Below, piece after piece: positions 24,951-33,277 of a stretch of DNA of 64,000 bases. The stretch lies in contig JAAWQM010000001.1 of assembly GCA_022800525.1 (NCBI GenBank), positions 1-64,000 of the forward strand, read 5' to 3'. The notes under the pieces are model-generated. The model was not told where the DNA came from and made no database searches. It saw only the letters and a program-made list of their open reading frames with translations. This DNA is from Oscillospiraceae bacterium (GTDB lineage: Bacteria; Bacillota; Clostridia; Oscillospirales; Oscillospiraceae). The position numbers and the translations under genes are program-made. Numbering within the stretch: the first letter of the stretch is position 1; each line of letters begins with the position of its first letter.

Positions 24951-24985
24951 CGGCCCCCGTACAAACACAGCTTGTACGGGGGCCG
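24951..24985. terminator. Strong hairpin between convergent TraX and LysR genes
   Basis: A 14-bp perfect stem, CGGCCCCCGTACAA (24951-24964) with its complement at 24972-24985 and a seven-base loop. No U-run follows, but position between convergent genes makes a bidirectional barrier likely. Confidence 0.6.
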
Positions 24986-25021
24986 TAGTATTGGTTTCCG
25001 GATGAACATTTCGACAACAAA

Positions 25022-25948
25022 TTATATGAGATTTAAGCTGTTTTGCGCCGGAGGCTGATGCGCTCCGCTTTCTGCGGAAAGCATCTTTTTCAAGCTGCTC
25101 AAAAACAGCTCCGACGCAGCTGAGAACACCTGATATTTTTTCCAGATCAGGTACATCCACGATTCCATCCGGGGCTCCAGCGGGCGGAAGCAAAGCCGGG
25201 AATGGCTGGTAAAGTCCACAACGCCGTCCAGGGTAAACACATACCCCGCGCCCTCCTCCGCCAGCAGGCAGAGCGTATTGACCAGATTGCCGGTGGCTGC
25301 AATCCGCAGCTTGTCACAGCTATAGCCCAGCCAGCCGGACAGGCCGTTTTCCCCTGCAAGCTGCCGGGAGGAAATGAGAGGGATGCCCCGCAGATCCTCC
25401 GGGCGGACCGCCTCCTTCTCAGCCAATGGAGCGTCCTTTTCCATGAGCAGCCCCCACACGTCCGGGCGTGGAAGCCGCAGGGAATCATATCTGCTGACGT
25501 CAATCGGTTCGATGATCGTCCCGAAATCAATCAGTCCCCGGTCCAGGCGCTCCGTGACGTCGTAGCCGTCGCCGCTGAAAAAATGGAACTGGATACCGGG
25601 ATGTGTTTTCTGCAAGGCGGAAACGGTCCGGGCAATCAGGCGCATCCCCTCCGTTTCGCCGCCGCCGATGCAGACATCGCCGCTGACAGCTTCGCCGGAC
25701 GCGCTGACCTCCGCCCTGGTCTTTTCCATCAGGGATACGATCTCCTCCGCCCGCTTGCGAAGAAGCATTCCATCCTTCGTCAGCTTGATCCGTTTTCCCC
25801 GTATGAACAACTGCTTTCCCAGCTCATTCTCCAGCTCCTTCAACTGGCGGGAGAGGGGCGGCTGTGTCATGTGCAGAACCTCGGCGGCTCCCGATATGGT
25901 TTCCTCACGCGCTACGGTCAGGAAATATTGCAGCACCCGTATGTCCAT
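25022..25948 (-). CDS. LysR-family transcriptional regulator
   Basis: A 308-residue LTTR: winged helix at residues 1-60 (LQYFLTVAREETISGAAEVLHMTQPPLSRQLKELENELGKQLF) and a type 2 periplasmic-binding effector domain. It is a single gene between convergent and unrelated units, so the target cannot be read from context. The C-terminal effector domain is ordinary in length. Confidence 0.9.
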   Translation of the reverse strand: MDIRVLQYFLTVAREETISGAAEVLHMTQPPLSRQLKELENELGKQLFIRGKRIKLTKDGMLLRKRAEEIVSLMEKTRAEVSASGEAVSGDVCIGGGETEGMRLIARTVSALQKTHPGIQFHFFSGDGYDVTERLDRGLIDFGTIIEPIDVSRYDSLRLPRPDVWGLLMEKDAPLAEKEAVRPEDLRGIPLISSRQLAGENGLSGWLGYSCDKLRIAATGNLVNTLCLLAEEGAGYVFTLDGVVDFTSHSRLCFRPLEPRMESWMYLIWKKYQVFSAASELFLSSLKKMLSAESGAHQPPAQNSLNLI

Positions 25949-26037
25949 GATGGCCCCCTCCGGTTTTTGATGGCGTCAGTATATCACAGATAGATATACC
26001 TTTCAAGTAGAGCTATACATGTTTCAAAGGTAAGCTC

Positions 26038-26055
26038 CCCGTGTTTCAACACGGG
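26038..26055. terminator. Short perfect hairpin beyond the GNAT remnant
   Basis: CCCGTGTT, loop TC, AACACGGG. It sits 27 bases past the end of the decayed GNAT gene; there is no clear U-run. Confidence 0.35.
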
Positions 26056-26081
26056 AATTGCTGTAGAAGGGACATCTGTTT

Positions 26082-26598
26082 TCAGCGCCGCAGGCATTCA
26101 TAAAAATGGTACGGCGCCGCCTGTTCGTCGTACAAATCCTGATACAGTTTCCTTTCAACCAGCCGGAAGCCCGCTTTCTCCGCCGTTTTCCAGGAGGGGA
26201 CGTTTTCCGCCCGGATGACCGCAACGATTCTGGGCCTGTTGCGGTAGCGGCTGAAAAAATACTGTAAATAGGCTTTGACGGCCTCCACCGCATAGCCGCA
26301 ATTCCGGTACTGCGAGCCAATGAAGTATGTGATGCCGGTTTCCTGGAGATCCTCATAATAGGAACAGCCCACAGAACCGATGGCGGTATCTTCTCCCTTC
26401 AGCGCAGCCGTATAAGCCAGATACGCTCTGTCCGGGCGGTCCAGACCTGCCAGTTCCCTGGCCTCGGCGGTCCATTTCGCCATAGTCCCTGTCAAAGCCG
26501 ATGTCTTTCAGGCTGCCGTCCGCTGCCATTTCAGCAAAAGCCGGCCCATCCTCCTCCGTTACGTCCCGGATCACCAGCCGTTCTGTTTCGATCAGCAT
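26082..26598 (-). pseudogene. Frameshifted GNAT acetyltransferase
   Basis: Two reading frames together make one GNAT protein. The first frame (from 26598) gives MLIETERLVIRDVTEEDG up to FDRD, then degenerates. The other frame resumes near 26483 with MAKWTAEARELAGLDRPD, followed by IGSVGCSYYEDL, RNCGYAVEAVKAYLQYFF (the acetyl-CoA loop) and NVPSWKTAEKAGFRLVERKL. The join needs a single-base change of frame near 26484. It overlaps the end of the also-broken kinase gene by 7 bases. A sequencing error is the alternative to real decay. Confidence 0.8.
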
Positions 26599-27146
26599 AA
26601 CAGGAACCCTCCGATCCGCTCCAGCAATTTCTCATCCCCCTGATAGGAAAAATCTGTGGCGTCAATCTCAATCACATCGCCCGGCGTCCTTTCCCGCCTG
26701 ATAAACTCCGCGGCGCGAATAAACTCCGACTGGATATGGATTGCTGTGCTCAGATGCGCCGGATGCCTGTTTTCCTTTTCCATCCGGTTGACGTATCTCT
26801 GGTGAAGAACCTCGGGGTCGCCCCTGAGAACAAGGGTCAGCGTATCGTACTCCTTTTCTCTGGCGAGCGCATGGAGCTTTTCCAGCTCCGCCTCATGGAA
26901 ATTGGCTTCCAGGATGATATTCTGCCCTGTGACCGACAGACGGGCGAACAGCTCATACATGATTCACAGCGCCGCGCCGGAAAGCCTCCGGTTCTCCTCC
27001 CGGCCATTGAATCCGATATGGTCCGCCAGGACCTCCTTGATGGAGTCCTTTTGGAAGGCAGCTGTGTGATACCGCTCTGACAGCATCCTTGAAAAGGTGG
27101 ATTTGCCCGCCGCGATGTCGCCGGTGAGCAGCAGCAGCTTTTTCAT
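26592..27146 (-). pseudogene. P-loop kinase (AAA_33/zeta-like) interrupted by an in-frame TGA
   Basis: A 184-codon frame from ATG 27146 (preceded by GGAGATGCAG) encodes KLLLLTGDIAAGKSTFSRMLSE, a Walker A at residues about 8-15, then ENRRLSGAAL, an in-frame TGA at 26966-26964, and without any frame change continues IMYELFARLSVTGQNIILEANFHEAELEKL to the end. Homologues have an ordinary residue at that point, so this is a nonsense mutation. ATG at 26960 could restart translation but yields a protein without the P-loop. The gene was probably a small-molecule or nucleoside kinase. Confidence 0.8.
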
Positions 27147-27241
27147 GATCTGCATCTCCTTTGTTCCGGTTTTTCCTGCGCATAAAACCCGCCCCGCCAA
27201 CAAATACTGAGTCAACGAAAGAAAGGGGGCGGAGTCTGTCT

Positions 27242-27928
27242 ATGACCACCGCGTTTTTCCGCACGATCATCCTATATTTTCTCCTGATGGTGGGTCTGCG
27301 TATGATGGGGAAACGGCAGATCGGCGAGCTGGAGCCCAGCGAGCTGGTGCTGACCCTCATCATCTCCGATCTGGCCGCCGTGCCCATGCAGGATTTCGGC
27401 ATCCCGCTGGTCAACGGCGTGTTCCCCATTGTAACCCTGCTGTGCCTGTCCATGCTGCTGAGCTTCTTCAGCCTGAAGTCCATCCGCTTCCGCAAGCTGG
27501 TCTGCGGGTGCCCCGCGGTCATCATCCGGGACGGCAAGATCATGCAGCAGAACATGGCCCGCAACCGCATCACTGTGGACGAGCTGCTGGAGGAGCTGCG
27601 CAGCCAGGGCTACAGCGACATGTCCGCCGTGAAATACGCCATCCTGGAGACCAGCGGCCAGGTGTCCGTGCTGCCCTACACCAAGGACAGCCCTGTCACG
27701 CCCAAGGTTTCAGCGATGAACGTGCCGGACGACGTGACGCTGCCCATTCTGCTCATCAACGACGGGCGGATCATGTCGGAGAATCTGGCGGCCAGCGGCT
27801 ACGACCAGACCTGGCTGGACAAGCAGCTGACCCAGCGCCGTCTGACCTCTCACCGGCAGGTGTTCCTGCTGACGGTGGACGAGGCGGGGACGGTAACCTG
27901 CGTGGCAAAGGAGGAGCGGACGGCGTGA
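27242..27928 (+). CDS. DUF421/YetF-family membrane protein
   Basis: A 228-residue protein: three N-terminal membrane helices including LRMMGKRQIGELEPSELVLTLIISDLAAVPM, the diagnostic YetF motif, and a cytosolic C-terminal DUF421 domain (VIIRDGKIMQQNMARNRITVDELLEELR ... VKYAILETSGQVSVLP). Biochemical role is unknown. The ATG at 27242 has GGAG at 7 bases. Its stop overlaps the start of the DUF4363 gene as GTGA, the usual pairing in Clostridia. Confidence 0.9.
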   Translation: MTTAFFRTIILYFLLMVGLRMMGKRQIGELEPSELVLTLIISDLAAVPMQDFGIPLVNGVFPIVTLLCLSMLLSFFSLKSIRFRKLVCGCPAVIIRDGKIMQQNMARNRITVDELLEELRSQGYSDMSAVKYAILETSGQVSVLPYTKDSPVTPKVSAMNVPDDVTLPILLINDGRIMSENLAASGYDQTWLDKQLTQRRLTSHRQVFLLTVDEAGTVTCVAKEERTA

Positions 27929-28305
27929 AAAATTTTTATGTCCCTGTAGGCGTTCTGGCCGTGATTCTGGGCTTCTCCCTGTGGGCGGGGCGGTACGTGG
28001 AGCTGCGCACGGACCACTGGAACGCCCTGCTGGAGCAGGCGGAGCAGGAGGGCAGTCTGGAAAACTGGAATTCCGCCCTGGACCGGATGAATCAGATATA
28101 TCAGGATTGGGAGAGCAGCCAGACCTTCTTCCACATCATTATGGACCACGAGGAGCTGGACAAGGCGGAGGACCTGTTCGCCGGGGTGTTCGCCGTGTGC
28201 CGGGAGGAGGACGGCGCGGACTTCCACCAGCTCCTGGCCCAGCTGATGCAGCAGCTCGGGCTGCTGGCGGAGACCCAGCAGGCCAGCATCAAGAATATTT
28301 TGTAG
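27925..28305 (+). CDS. DUF4363-like membrane-anchored protein
   Basis: A 126-residue protein starting at GTG 27925 (MKNFYVPVGVLAVILGFSLW), overlapping the DUF421 stop by four bases. One N-terminal membrane helix is followed by an alpha-helical extracellular part rich in Glu, Trp and Leu (WNALLEQAEQEGSLENWNSAL ... FFHIIMDHEELDKAEDLFAGVFA), as in DUF4363. It is likely a partner of the YetF-like protein. A hairpin terminator follows directly. Confidence 0.75.
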   Translation: MKNFYVPVGVLAVILGFSLWAGRYVELRTDHWNALLEQAEQEGSLENWNSALDRMNQIYQDWESSQTFFHIIMDHEELDKAEDLFAGVFAVCREEDGADFHQLLAQLMQQLGLLAETQQASIKNIL

Positions 28306-28306
28306 G

Positions 28307-28326
28307 GGCGGGCAAGGAGGCCCGCC
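28307..28326. terminator. Terminator between DUF4363 and Crp/Fnr genes
   Basis: GGCGGGC (28307-28313), loop AAGGAG, GCCCGCC (28320-28326), then TTTA. It lies between convergent genes. Confidence 0.6.
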
Positions 28327-28327
28327 T

Positions 28328-28981
28328 TTACAGCGGTTCCCGGAGCTTCACCCGCCGTCCTTCGATCGCAACCAGCCCCTCCTCCCTCATCTTCTTCAGC
28401 TCCCGCATCATGGCGCTGCGGTCGGCGCTGATGTAGTCGGCCAGGGCGCTGAGGGTAAAGGGGATCTGAAAGACATCCGAGTCCGCCTCCAGGCGGCACA
28501 GGCGGAAATAGCACTGGAGCTTTTCCCGAATGCTTCTGCGGCTGAGGACCTCTACCCGGCAGCTGAGCCGCCGGACCTGCTCCGCCACCAGGCGGAACAT
28601 GTTCCGGACCAGCTTGCTGTGGTGGGCGCAGGCCTTCTCGCAGCGCTTCATGATGTGGGCGTACTCCATAAAAAGAACCTCGCAGTCCCCGCCGCTGACG
28701 ACCTCCACACAGTCCCCCAGGGCGGGGACGAAGGTCAGCTCCTCACCGAATACGCCTCCGCTCTCCAGCTGTTCCAGGATGGTCCGTTTGCCCTCCTGGT
28801 CGAAGCGGACCAGCTCGGCCCTGCCCCGCAGCAGGACGCCCACCTCCCCCCGGCATTCGCCGTAGACGCAGATGGTGCGTCCGGCCTCAAACCGGGCCCT
28901 GCGCATTCGGAAGCATTGGATCATGGCGTCGACATCCTCGTCGGAGATGTCGTGAAAGATTTCCAGATCACTGTAATTCAT
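28328..28981 (-). CDS. Cysteine-rich Crp/Fnr-family regulator
   Basis: A 217-residue regulator: cyclic-nucleotide-binding-like beta barrel (residues about 20-120), a dimerisation helix, then a winged helix with recognition region LSALADYISADRSAMMRELKKMREEGLV. About ten cysteines are scattered through the protein (for example TICVYGECRG, RCEKAC, LQCYFRLC), an unusual number that fits redox, metal or haem sensing. ATG 28981 has GGGGAGG upstream. It is divergent from the NrdD-like mini-gene, whose promoter carries a palindrome at exactly -41.5. Confidence 0.87.
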   Translation of the reverse strand: MNYSDLEIFHDISDEDVDAMIQCFRMRRARFEAGRTICVYGECRGEVGVLLRGRAELVRFDQEGKRTILEQLESGGVFGEELTFVPALGDCVEVVSGGDCEVLFMEYAHIMKRCEKACAHHSKLVRNMFRLVAEQVRRLSCRVEVLSRRSIREKLQCYFRLCRLEADSDVFQIPFTLSALADYISADRSAMMRELKKMREEGLVAIEGRRVKLREPL

Positions 28982-29060
28982 GGGGCCTCCCCTCCGTGTC
29001 CGCCATATCTTGTGCTTTTCTTCCTCTGACAAACACAAAATATAGAAAAATTTCGAAATC

Positions 29061-29102
29061 GTTGCAGATGCAACATGTGCTTTCCGCATTCTATGATATA
29101 CT
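29061..29102 (+). promoter_or_regulatory. Crp/Fnr class II-type promoter of the mini glycyl-radical gene
   Basis: GTTGCAGATGCAAC (29061-29074) is a perfect palindrome with FNR-like spacing (GTTGC-N4-GCAAC). TATACT lies at 29097-29102 with no -35 at the right distance. If +1 is 29109, the palindrome centre at 29067.5 is at -41.5, the textbook class II activator position. The divergent gene encodes a Crp/Fnr protein. Confidence 0.7.
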
Positions 29103-29173
29103 AAAGCCAAAGAAAAGTAAAGCTCTGTCTGGGCTGCTTTTAGAATTTACGGAAGAGAAGAGGATAATCAGGT

Positions 29174-29437
29174 ATGATGCAGGTAAATGTGACCGGCGGC
29201 GCCATCAGTGATCGGGAGAAGGAAGCGTACATTGAGCGCGCCAACCAGAAGTATGCTATTGGGACGGTCCAGGCTCTGGACATCCATGTGGATGGGGATT
29301 ATGTGGATTTGCGGTATCATCTGGCTTCCCGGCCCTTCAGCCGGATTCGCCGGATCACCGGCTATCTGGTGGGCGACATGAGCCACTGGAACGATGCCAA
29401 AGCTGCGGAGGAGAAGGATCGCGTCAAACATATGTGA
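29174..29437 (+). CDS. Small NrdD-like protein with a glycyl-radical motif
   Basis: An 87-residue protein. The C-terminal half (IRRITGYLVGDMSHWNDAKAAEEKDRVKHM) matches the glycyl-radical end of anaerobic ribonucleotide reductase NrdD (R-x-x-GYL, then N-x-x-K and a final RVKH), while the rest of NrdD, including its zinc cysteines and catalytic barrel, is absent. The N-terminal half (VTGGAISDREKEAYIERANQKY, then HVDGDYVDLRYHL) is of unknown fold. By analogy with YfiD/GrcA it might replace a damaged glycyl-radical end, or be a regulatory protein; this is inference. A terminator follows. Confidence 0.7.
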   Translation: MMQVNVTGGAISDREKEAYIERANQKYAIGTVQALDIHVDGDYVDLRYHLASRPFSRIRRITGYLVGDMSHWNDAKAAEEKDRVKHM

Positions 29438-29442
29438 TCTGA

Positions 29443-29476
29443 TACGCCCGGGGTCCGCCCGGGCGTACCTTTTTTG
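29443..29476 (+). terminator. Intrinsic terminator of the NrdD-like gene
   Basis: TACGCCCGGG (29443-29452) and its complement 29458-29467, five-base loop, then CCTTTTTT. Confidence 0.85.
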
Positions 29477-29918
29477 GTTTCTCTGCCACTCCGGGGCAGG
29501 GGGAAGCCGGTTCTATTCGATACCCCGGGCTTGCGCAGCCCGGACCTGCGGTTACTTTTGTCCTGTGACAAAAGTAACCAAAAGCACACCAGAACCTACG
29601 GTTCTGGACTCCCTTCTCGGTGATGCCTCCGGCATGACCTCGGCGGGGGATTCCCGGACACGCCTGCACATGAAGAGCTGCGCTGCCCATGAACGAAAAG
29701 TCCTTCGGGCATCTGATCTGGGGGTCTGGTAATATTCCAACTCCGGCTGCGGCCCTGTTAATGGGACAGAGCCATCAATGAGGAGCGTTCTGCTGCGGGA
29801 TTCTTCTGAATCGATACATCTGGTTTGCTCTGATTCTTGAAAATATGCGGAAATTCTCTGGCGAAACCGCAGCCTGCGTATGCGATGCAGGAAAGGGGAG
29901 AATTTGTCAAAATCCCGG
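29477..29918. repeat. Gene-free stretch with intergenic repeat hairpins
   Basis: No supported gene. It holds a CCGGGC/GCCCGG hairpin near 29525-29542 and a perfect 13-bp hairpin GGTTACTTTTGTC (29550-29562), loop CTGT, complement 29567-29579. The open frames across it are short and compositionally odd. The hairpin resembles 17271-17302 in design. Confidence 0.5.
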
Positions 29919-29947
29919 TTGACATTTCTTCCCGGCAGGCGTATGAT
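29919..29947 (+). promoter_or_regulatory. Sigma-A promoter of pyrG
   Basis: TTGACA (29919-29924), 17 bases, TATGAT (29942-29947), about 60 bases before the GTG start. No run of G followed by C or U is seen at the start site, so the Bacillus-type CTP-dependent attenuation is not evident. Confidence 0.75.
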
Positions 29948-30005
29948 AAAGTCTTGATTTTATAGGCGGGAGCGCGTTTTCCTGCCAGAAACAAGGAGGG
30001 TTATT

Positions 30006-31598
30006 GTGTCCGTCAAGTATATTTTTGTTACCGGCGGCGTGGTGTCCGGCTTGGGTAAGGGCATCACGGCGGCATCCCTGGGACGGCTGCTGAAGCAGAG
30101 GGGGCTGCGGGTAAAGGTCCAGAAGCTGGACCCCTACCTCAACGTGGACCCCGGTACCATGAACCCCTATCAGCACGGCGAGGTTTTCGTCACCGACGAC
30201 GGCGCGGAGACCGACCTGGACCTGGGGCACTACGAGCGGTTCATTGACGAGAACCTGGACGTGAATTCCTCCGTGTCCTCCGGCAAGGTATACTGGGACG
30301 TGCTGAACCGGGAGCGGCGGGGAGACTATCTGGGCGGTACCGTGCAGATTATCCCCCATATCACCGGGGAGATCAAGCGGCGTATCTACCAGTTGGACAC
30401 GCCGGATACGGACGTCGCCATTGTGGAAATCGGCGGCACGGTGGGCGATATTGAGAGCCAGCCCTTTCTGGAGTCCATCCGCCAGGTGGCGGCGGAACGG
30501 GGACGGCACAGCGTCATGTTTATCCATGTCTCTCTGATTGTTGCCATCCCTGGTACTGGGGAACTGAAATCCAAACCCACCCAGCACTCCGCCAAGGAAC
30601 TGCTGAGCCTGGGCATCCAGCCGGATGTTATCATGTGCCGCTGCGACGAGCCGGTGCCCAAGGATATTCTGGAGAAGATATCTCTGTTCTGCAATATTCC
30701 GGTGGAGCACGCCATCCCGAATCTGACGGCGGATCTGCTGTATGAGGTGCCGCTGATGCTGGAGCGGGAGGGGCTGGCGGACGTGGTGGTCCGCCGGCTG
30801 GGACTGATCTGCCACATGCCGGATCTGACGGAGTGGGCGACAATGGTCCACAGGGCCAAGCATCCGGCGGGTACAGTGGAAATCGCTCTGGTGGGCAAAT
30901 ATGTGGCGCTGCATGACGCGTACTTGTCTGTGGTGGAAGCCCTGACCCACGGGGGCATTGAGAATGGCGTGAAGGTGGACATCCGCTGGATCGACAGCGA
31001 GTCGGTGACGGACGAAAACGCCGCCTCCCTGCTGGGCGGCTGTAACGGCGTCCTGGTCCCCGGCGGTTTTGGCAGTCGGGGCGTAGAGGGCAAGATATCC
31101 GCTGTCCGGTACGCCAGGGAGAACAAAATTCCTTTCCTGGGCATCTGCCTGGGAATGCAGATGGCGGTGGTAGAGTTCGCCCGGAACGCGGCGGGTATGC
31201 CCGGGGCGCACTCCAGCGAGCTGGACCCCGATACGAAGTATCCGGTGATCGGCCTGATGCCGGATCAGGTGGATGTGACCGAGAAGGGCGGCACGATGCG
31301 TCTGGGGAGCTATCCGTGTGCGCTGGCGGCAGGGAGCCGCGCCCTGACGGCCTATGGGCAGGAGGCGGTCAATGAGCGGCACCGTCACCGGTATGAGTTC
31401 AACAATGATTTCCGGCAGGCGCTGACGGAGGCGGGGCTGGCCCTGACAGGGCAGTCGCCGGACGGACGGCTGGTAGAGATCGTGGAGCTGCCGGAGCATC
31501 CTTGGTTTGTGGGGGTGCAGTTTCACCCGGAGCTGAAGAGCAGACCCAACCGGGCGCACCCCCTGTTCAGGGAGTTTATCAGGGCGGCGAAGCAGTGA
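30006..31598 (+). CDS. pyrG: CTP synthase
   Basis: A 530-residue enzyme converting UTP, ATP and glutamine to CTP. The synthetase domain opens with [23 protein letters not shown] (P-loop) and includes CTP-site residues in [14 protein letters not shown]. The C-terminal class I glutamine amidotransferase has nucleophile Cys381 in GICLGMQ and the His-Glu pair in QFHPEL. The start is GTG 30006 after AAGGAGGG. Length is normal for the family. It is monocistronic, with its own promoter and a strong terminator. Confidence 0.98.
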   Translation: MSVKYIFVTGGVVSGLGKGITAASLGRLLKQRGLRVKVQKLDPYLNVDPGTMNPYQHGEVFVTDDGAETDLDLGHYERFIDENLDVNSSVSSGKVYWDVLNRERRGDYLGGTVQIIPHITGEIKRRIYQLDTPDTDVAIVEIGGTVGDIESQPFLESIRQVAAERGRHSVMFIHVSLIVAIPGTGELKSKPTQHSAKELLSLGIQPDVIMCRCDEPVPKDILEKISLFCNIPVEHAIPNLTADLLYEVPLMLEREGLADVVVRRLGLICHMPDLTEWATMVHRAKHPAGTVEIALVGKYVALHDAYLSVVEALTHGGIENGVKVDIRWIDSESVTDENAASLLGGCNGVLVPGGFGSRGVEGKISAVRYARENKIPFLGICLGMQMAVVEFARNAAGMPGAHSSELDPDTKYPVIGLMPDQVDVTEKGGTMRLGSYPCALAAGSRALTAYGQEAVNERHRHRYEFNNDFRQALTEAGLALTGQSPDGRLVEIVELPEHPWFVGVQFHPELKSRPNRAHPLFREFIRAAKQ

Positions 31599-31602
31599 GA
31601 TG

Positions 31603-31637
31603 ACCGGCGGGGGCCTCTGCCCCCGCCGCCGGTTTTT
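31603..31637 (+). terminator. pyrG terminator
   Basis: GCGGGGGC/GCCCCCGC stem extended by ACCGG/CCGGT with a small bulge, CTCT loop, then TTTTTG. Confidence 0.85.
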
Positions 31638-31650
31638 GCCCAAATTAATT

Positions 31651-31695
31651 TTCTCCAAATTTGGCCTTGCATTTGGAGAAAAAGTCTGCTATAAT
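31651..31695 (+). promoter_or_regulatory. tRNA-Gly promoter inside an inverted repeat
   Basis: TTGCAT (31667-31672), 17 bases, TATAAT (31690-31695). A perfect inverted repeat TTCTCCAAAT (31651-31660) and ATTTGGAGAA (31671-31680) brackets the -35 element. Confidence 0.7.
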
Positions 31696-31711
31696 AAGCT
31701 CGTTCGGAAAT

Positions 31712-31785
31712 GCAGGGTTAGTACATCGGTAGTACATCGGCTTCCCAAGCCGAGGAGGCGGGTTCGATTCCCGTACCCTGCTCCA
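31712..31785 (+). tRNA. tRNA-Gly (anticodon CCC)
   Basis: Full cloverleaf: acceptor GCAGGGT with ACCCTGC, D-arm GTAC/GTAC, anticodon stem TCGGC/GCCGA with loop TTCCCAA (anticodon CCC at 31744-31746), T-arm GCGGG/CCCGT with TTCGATT loop, discriminator T and encoded CCA at 31783-31785. Confidence 0.95.
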
Positions 31786-31790
31786 ATGGT

Positions 31791-31821
31791 AATCCCTAGA
31801 GCCGCAATGGCTCTAGGGATT
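31791..31821. terminator. Hairpin after tRNA-Gly
   Basis: AATCCCTAGAGCC (31791-31803), loop GCAAT, perfect complement 31809-31821, followed by CATTATA. Likely terminator or processing barrier for the tRNA. Confidence 0.65.
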
Positions 31822-31865
31822 CATTATAGCCGCAGGAGGGCGTTTTCCGCATACTGGGTCTGTGG

Positions 31866-32336
31866 TCATGAGACCAAACGCCGAAGCTTTTGCGGGGGAT
31901 GCCGCATTCTATGATCCGGAAAATGGGGGAACATCCCGAGAAATATGTCCAGCAGCCGGGATTTCATCCGTCCCCGGACGCTGAGCTTTGAGACCGTCAA
32001 TACCTGCTGCTCACCATGAGCGAAAACAGTATTGGAAAAGTACTGATCGGACGGTTTCAGGACAGTGAAAAAACGCCGTCGGCCTTGGCTTTTGTCCAAC
32101 AGCGGCAAAAGCCGCTTCCTGCGGAGCTGATCCCCTTCCGCTTCCCCGGTGAAAACTCCTGCCACCCCGCCCTGGCCGCACTGCTCCGTGACCACAAACA
32201 TCAGGAAATCGCATTTCCTCCTGCTACTCTTCCGCTTGTTGGTCCCCTCTGTTTCTGACGGAGCTGGCTCCGTCTGCTTTTGCTGCCCTTTTTCTGGTTG
32301 GCCGTTGCGGCTTCCTCTCCTGTTACCACGCAACAT
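31866..32336 (-). CDS. Doubtful open frame in a 740-base gene-poor stretch
   Basis: The longest open frame between the tRNA and the DUF3796 gene would encode 156 residues rich in Arg, Gln and Lys (for example EGDQLRRKRLLPLLDKSQG and RGRMKSRLLDIFLGMFPHFP). No family is recognised, there is no good ribosome binding site, and the opposite strand is also partly open. The stretch 31822-32566 otherwise shows nothing but AT-rich promoter-like sequence near 32490-32530, and may be mobile-element debris. Confidence 0.2.
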   Translation of the reverse strand: MLRGNRRGSRNGQPEKGQQKQTEPAPSETEGTNKRKSSRRKCDFLMFVVTEQCGQGGVAGVFTGEAEGDQLRRKRLLPLLDKSQGRRRFFTVLKPSDQYFSNTVFAHGEQQVLTVSKLSVRGRMKSRLLDIFLGMFPHFPDHRMRHPPQKLRRLVS

Positions 32337-32566
32337 CCTGTTGTATCTTCCTTGAATGTCAACTTAATGACATTAGCGCCAGATAGAAGCAATTCATGTT
32401 TATGTACTTTTGACTTGTCATCTCCCCTGGATATGCCTGCCATGGTTCTGTCAGTCAGCCGAAATAGAAGAAATAGAATTTTCTATTTTGTATTGACTTG
32501 CTCAAAAGTTTGTGATATATTTATAATATAAAGAGCGAAATACACCACGTGAAAAGGAGTAAGACA

Positions 32567-32917
32567 ATGAAGAATTGGTATGGCTGTGTGGGTTTTCTTT
32601 CCCTGTTAGGGGTGTGGGGGATATTAGGTGATGAACCCCTGTTCCTATGTTTCTTTGCATTTGCCCTGTTCTTTGAATATTTCTGGGTAAATCCTGATGA
32701 GATGTTTGTGGAAAGCATGAGAAAATGCGCTACCCTTGCGTTTGCGTCAAATCTCTTGATTACTACAACTGCAACCTTGATCCTGTCACATTTCAACCTC
32801 AGCAGCAATCCATTAGCCGCTGGAACAGCGACAGGATTTGGAGTGTCGATAGCTGTTTTTGCTTTTTCAACCTTTGTTATGGAAATAAGAGAGAGGCTGA
32901 ATGCACAAAATGATTAA
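32567..32917 (+). CDS. DUF3796-like small membrane protein
   Basis: A 116-residue protein with about four membrane helices ([41 protein letters not shown], then two more), matching the DUF3796 outline. Start at 32567 is chosen because AAAAGGAG lies 10 bases upstream. It overlaps the XRE regulator gene by 17 bases, a pairing common for this family. Base composition is distinctly more AT-rich than the flanking genes, suggesting transfer. Function is unknown. Confidence 0.75.
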   Translation: MKNWYGCVGFLSLLGVWGILGDEPLFLCFFAFALFFEYFWVNPDEMFVESMRKCATLAFASNLLITTTATLILSHFNLSSNPLAAGTATGFGVSIAVFAFSTFVMEIRERLNAQND

Positions 32918-33131
32918 AAACAGAATAAAAGAGTATCGAGCCAGATTTGATCTGAAGCAGGAGGAATTGGCTTCCAAAGTAGGTGTACGCCGTGAAACAA
33001 TCGGAAATCTTGAAAAGGGAAAGTATAACCCTTCTTTAGTTTTGGCATGGAATATAGCAAAAGTTTTTGGTGTAGCGATTGAAGAAGTATTTACGGTTGA
33101 GGATGATAAAAGCCGAAATAAAGATGGATAA
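32901..33131 (+). CDS. Small XRE-family regulator
   Basis: A 76-residue helix-turn-helix protein: [56 protein letters not shown] is a canonical YgzD/XRE domain, with a short charged tail. It overlaps the membrane-protein gene and likely regulates that operon. Translation may start at 32901 or at the second Met, 32910. Confidence 0.9.
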   Translation: MHKMIKNRIKEYRARFDLKQEELASKVGVRRETIGNLEKGKYNPSLVLAWNIAKVFGVAIEEVFTVEDDKSRNKDG

Positions 33132-33277
33132 AGTCCAATGGACCGTATACCCTGTCTGTGTCAATGGGACATGATTGAAAATTCGGGCGGACATGGAACT
33201 GAATACCGGCATATAAGAACTTCTTAAAGATGTAATCCAATTCACCAATGATTTATATGCAGAAGCGCAGAAAACAG

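Noticed and set aside
26964..26966. Selenocysteine recoding of the in-frame TGA in the kinase gene
   Set aside because: No suitable hairpin was apparent just after the TGA, and this kinase family has no known redox cysteine at that point; a nonsense mutation is simpler.
29919..30005. CTP-sensing attenuator in the pyrG leader
   Set aside because: No GGGC start-site run or convincing terminator-antiterminator pair is seen in the short leader.
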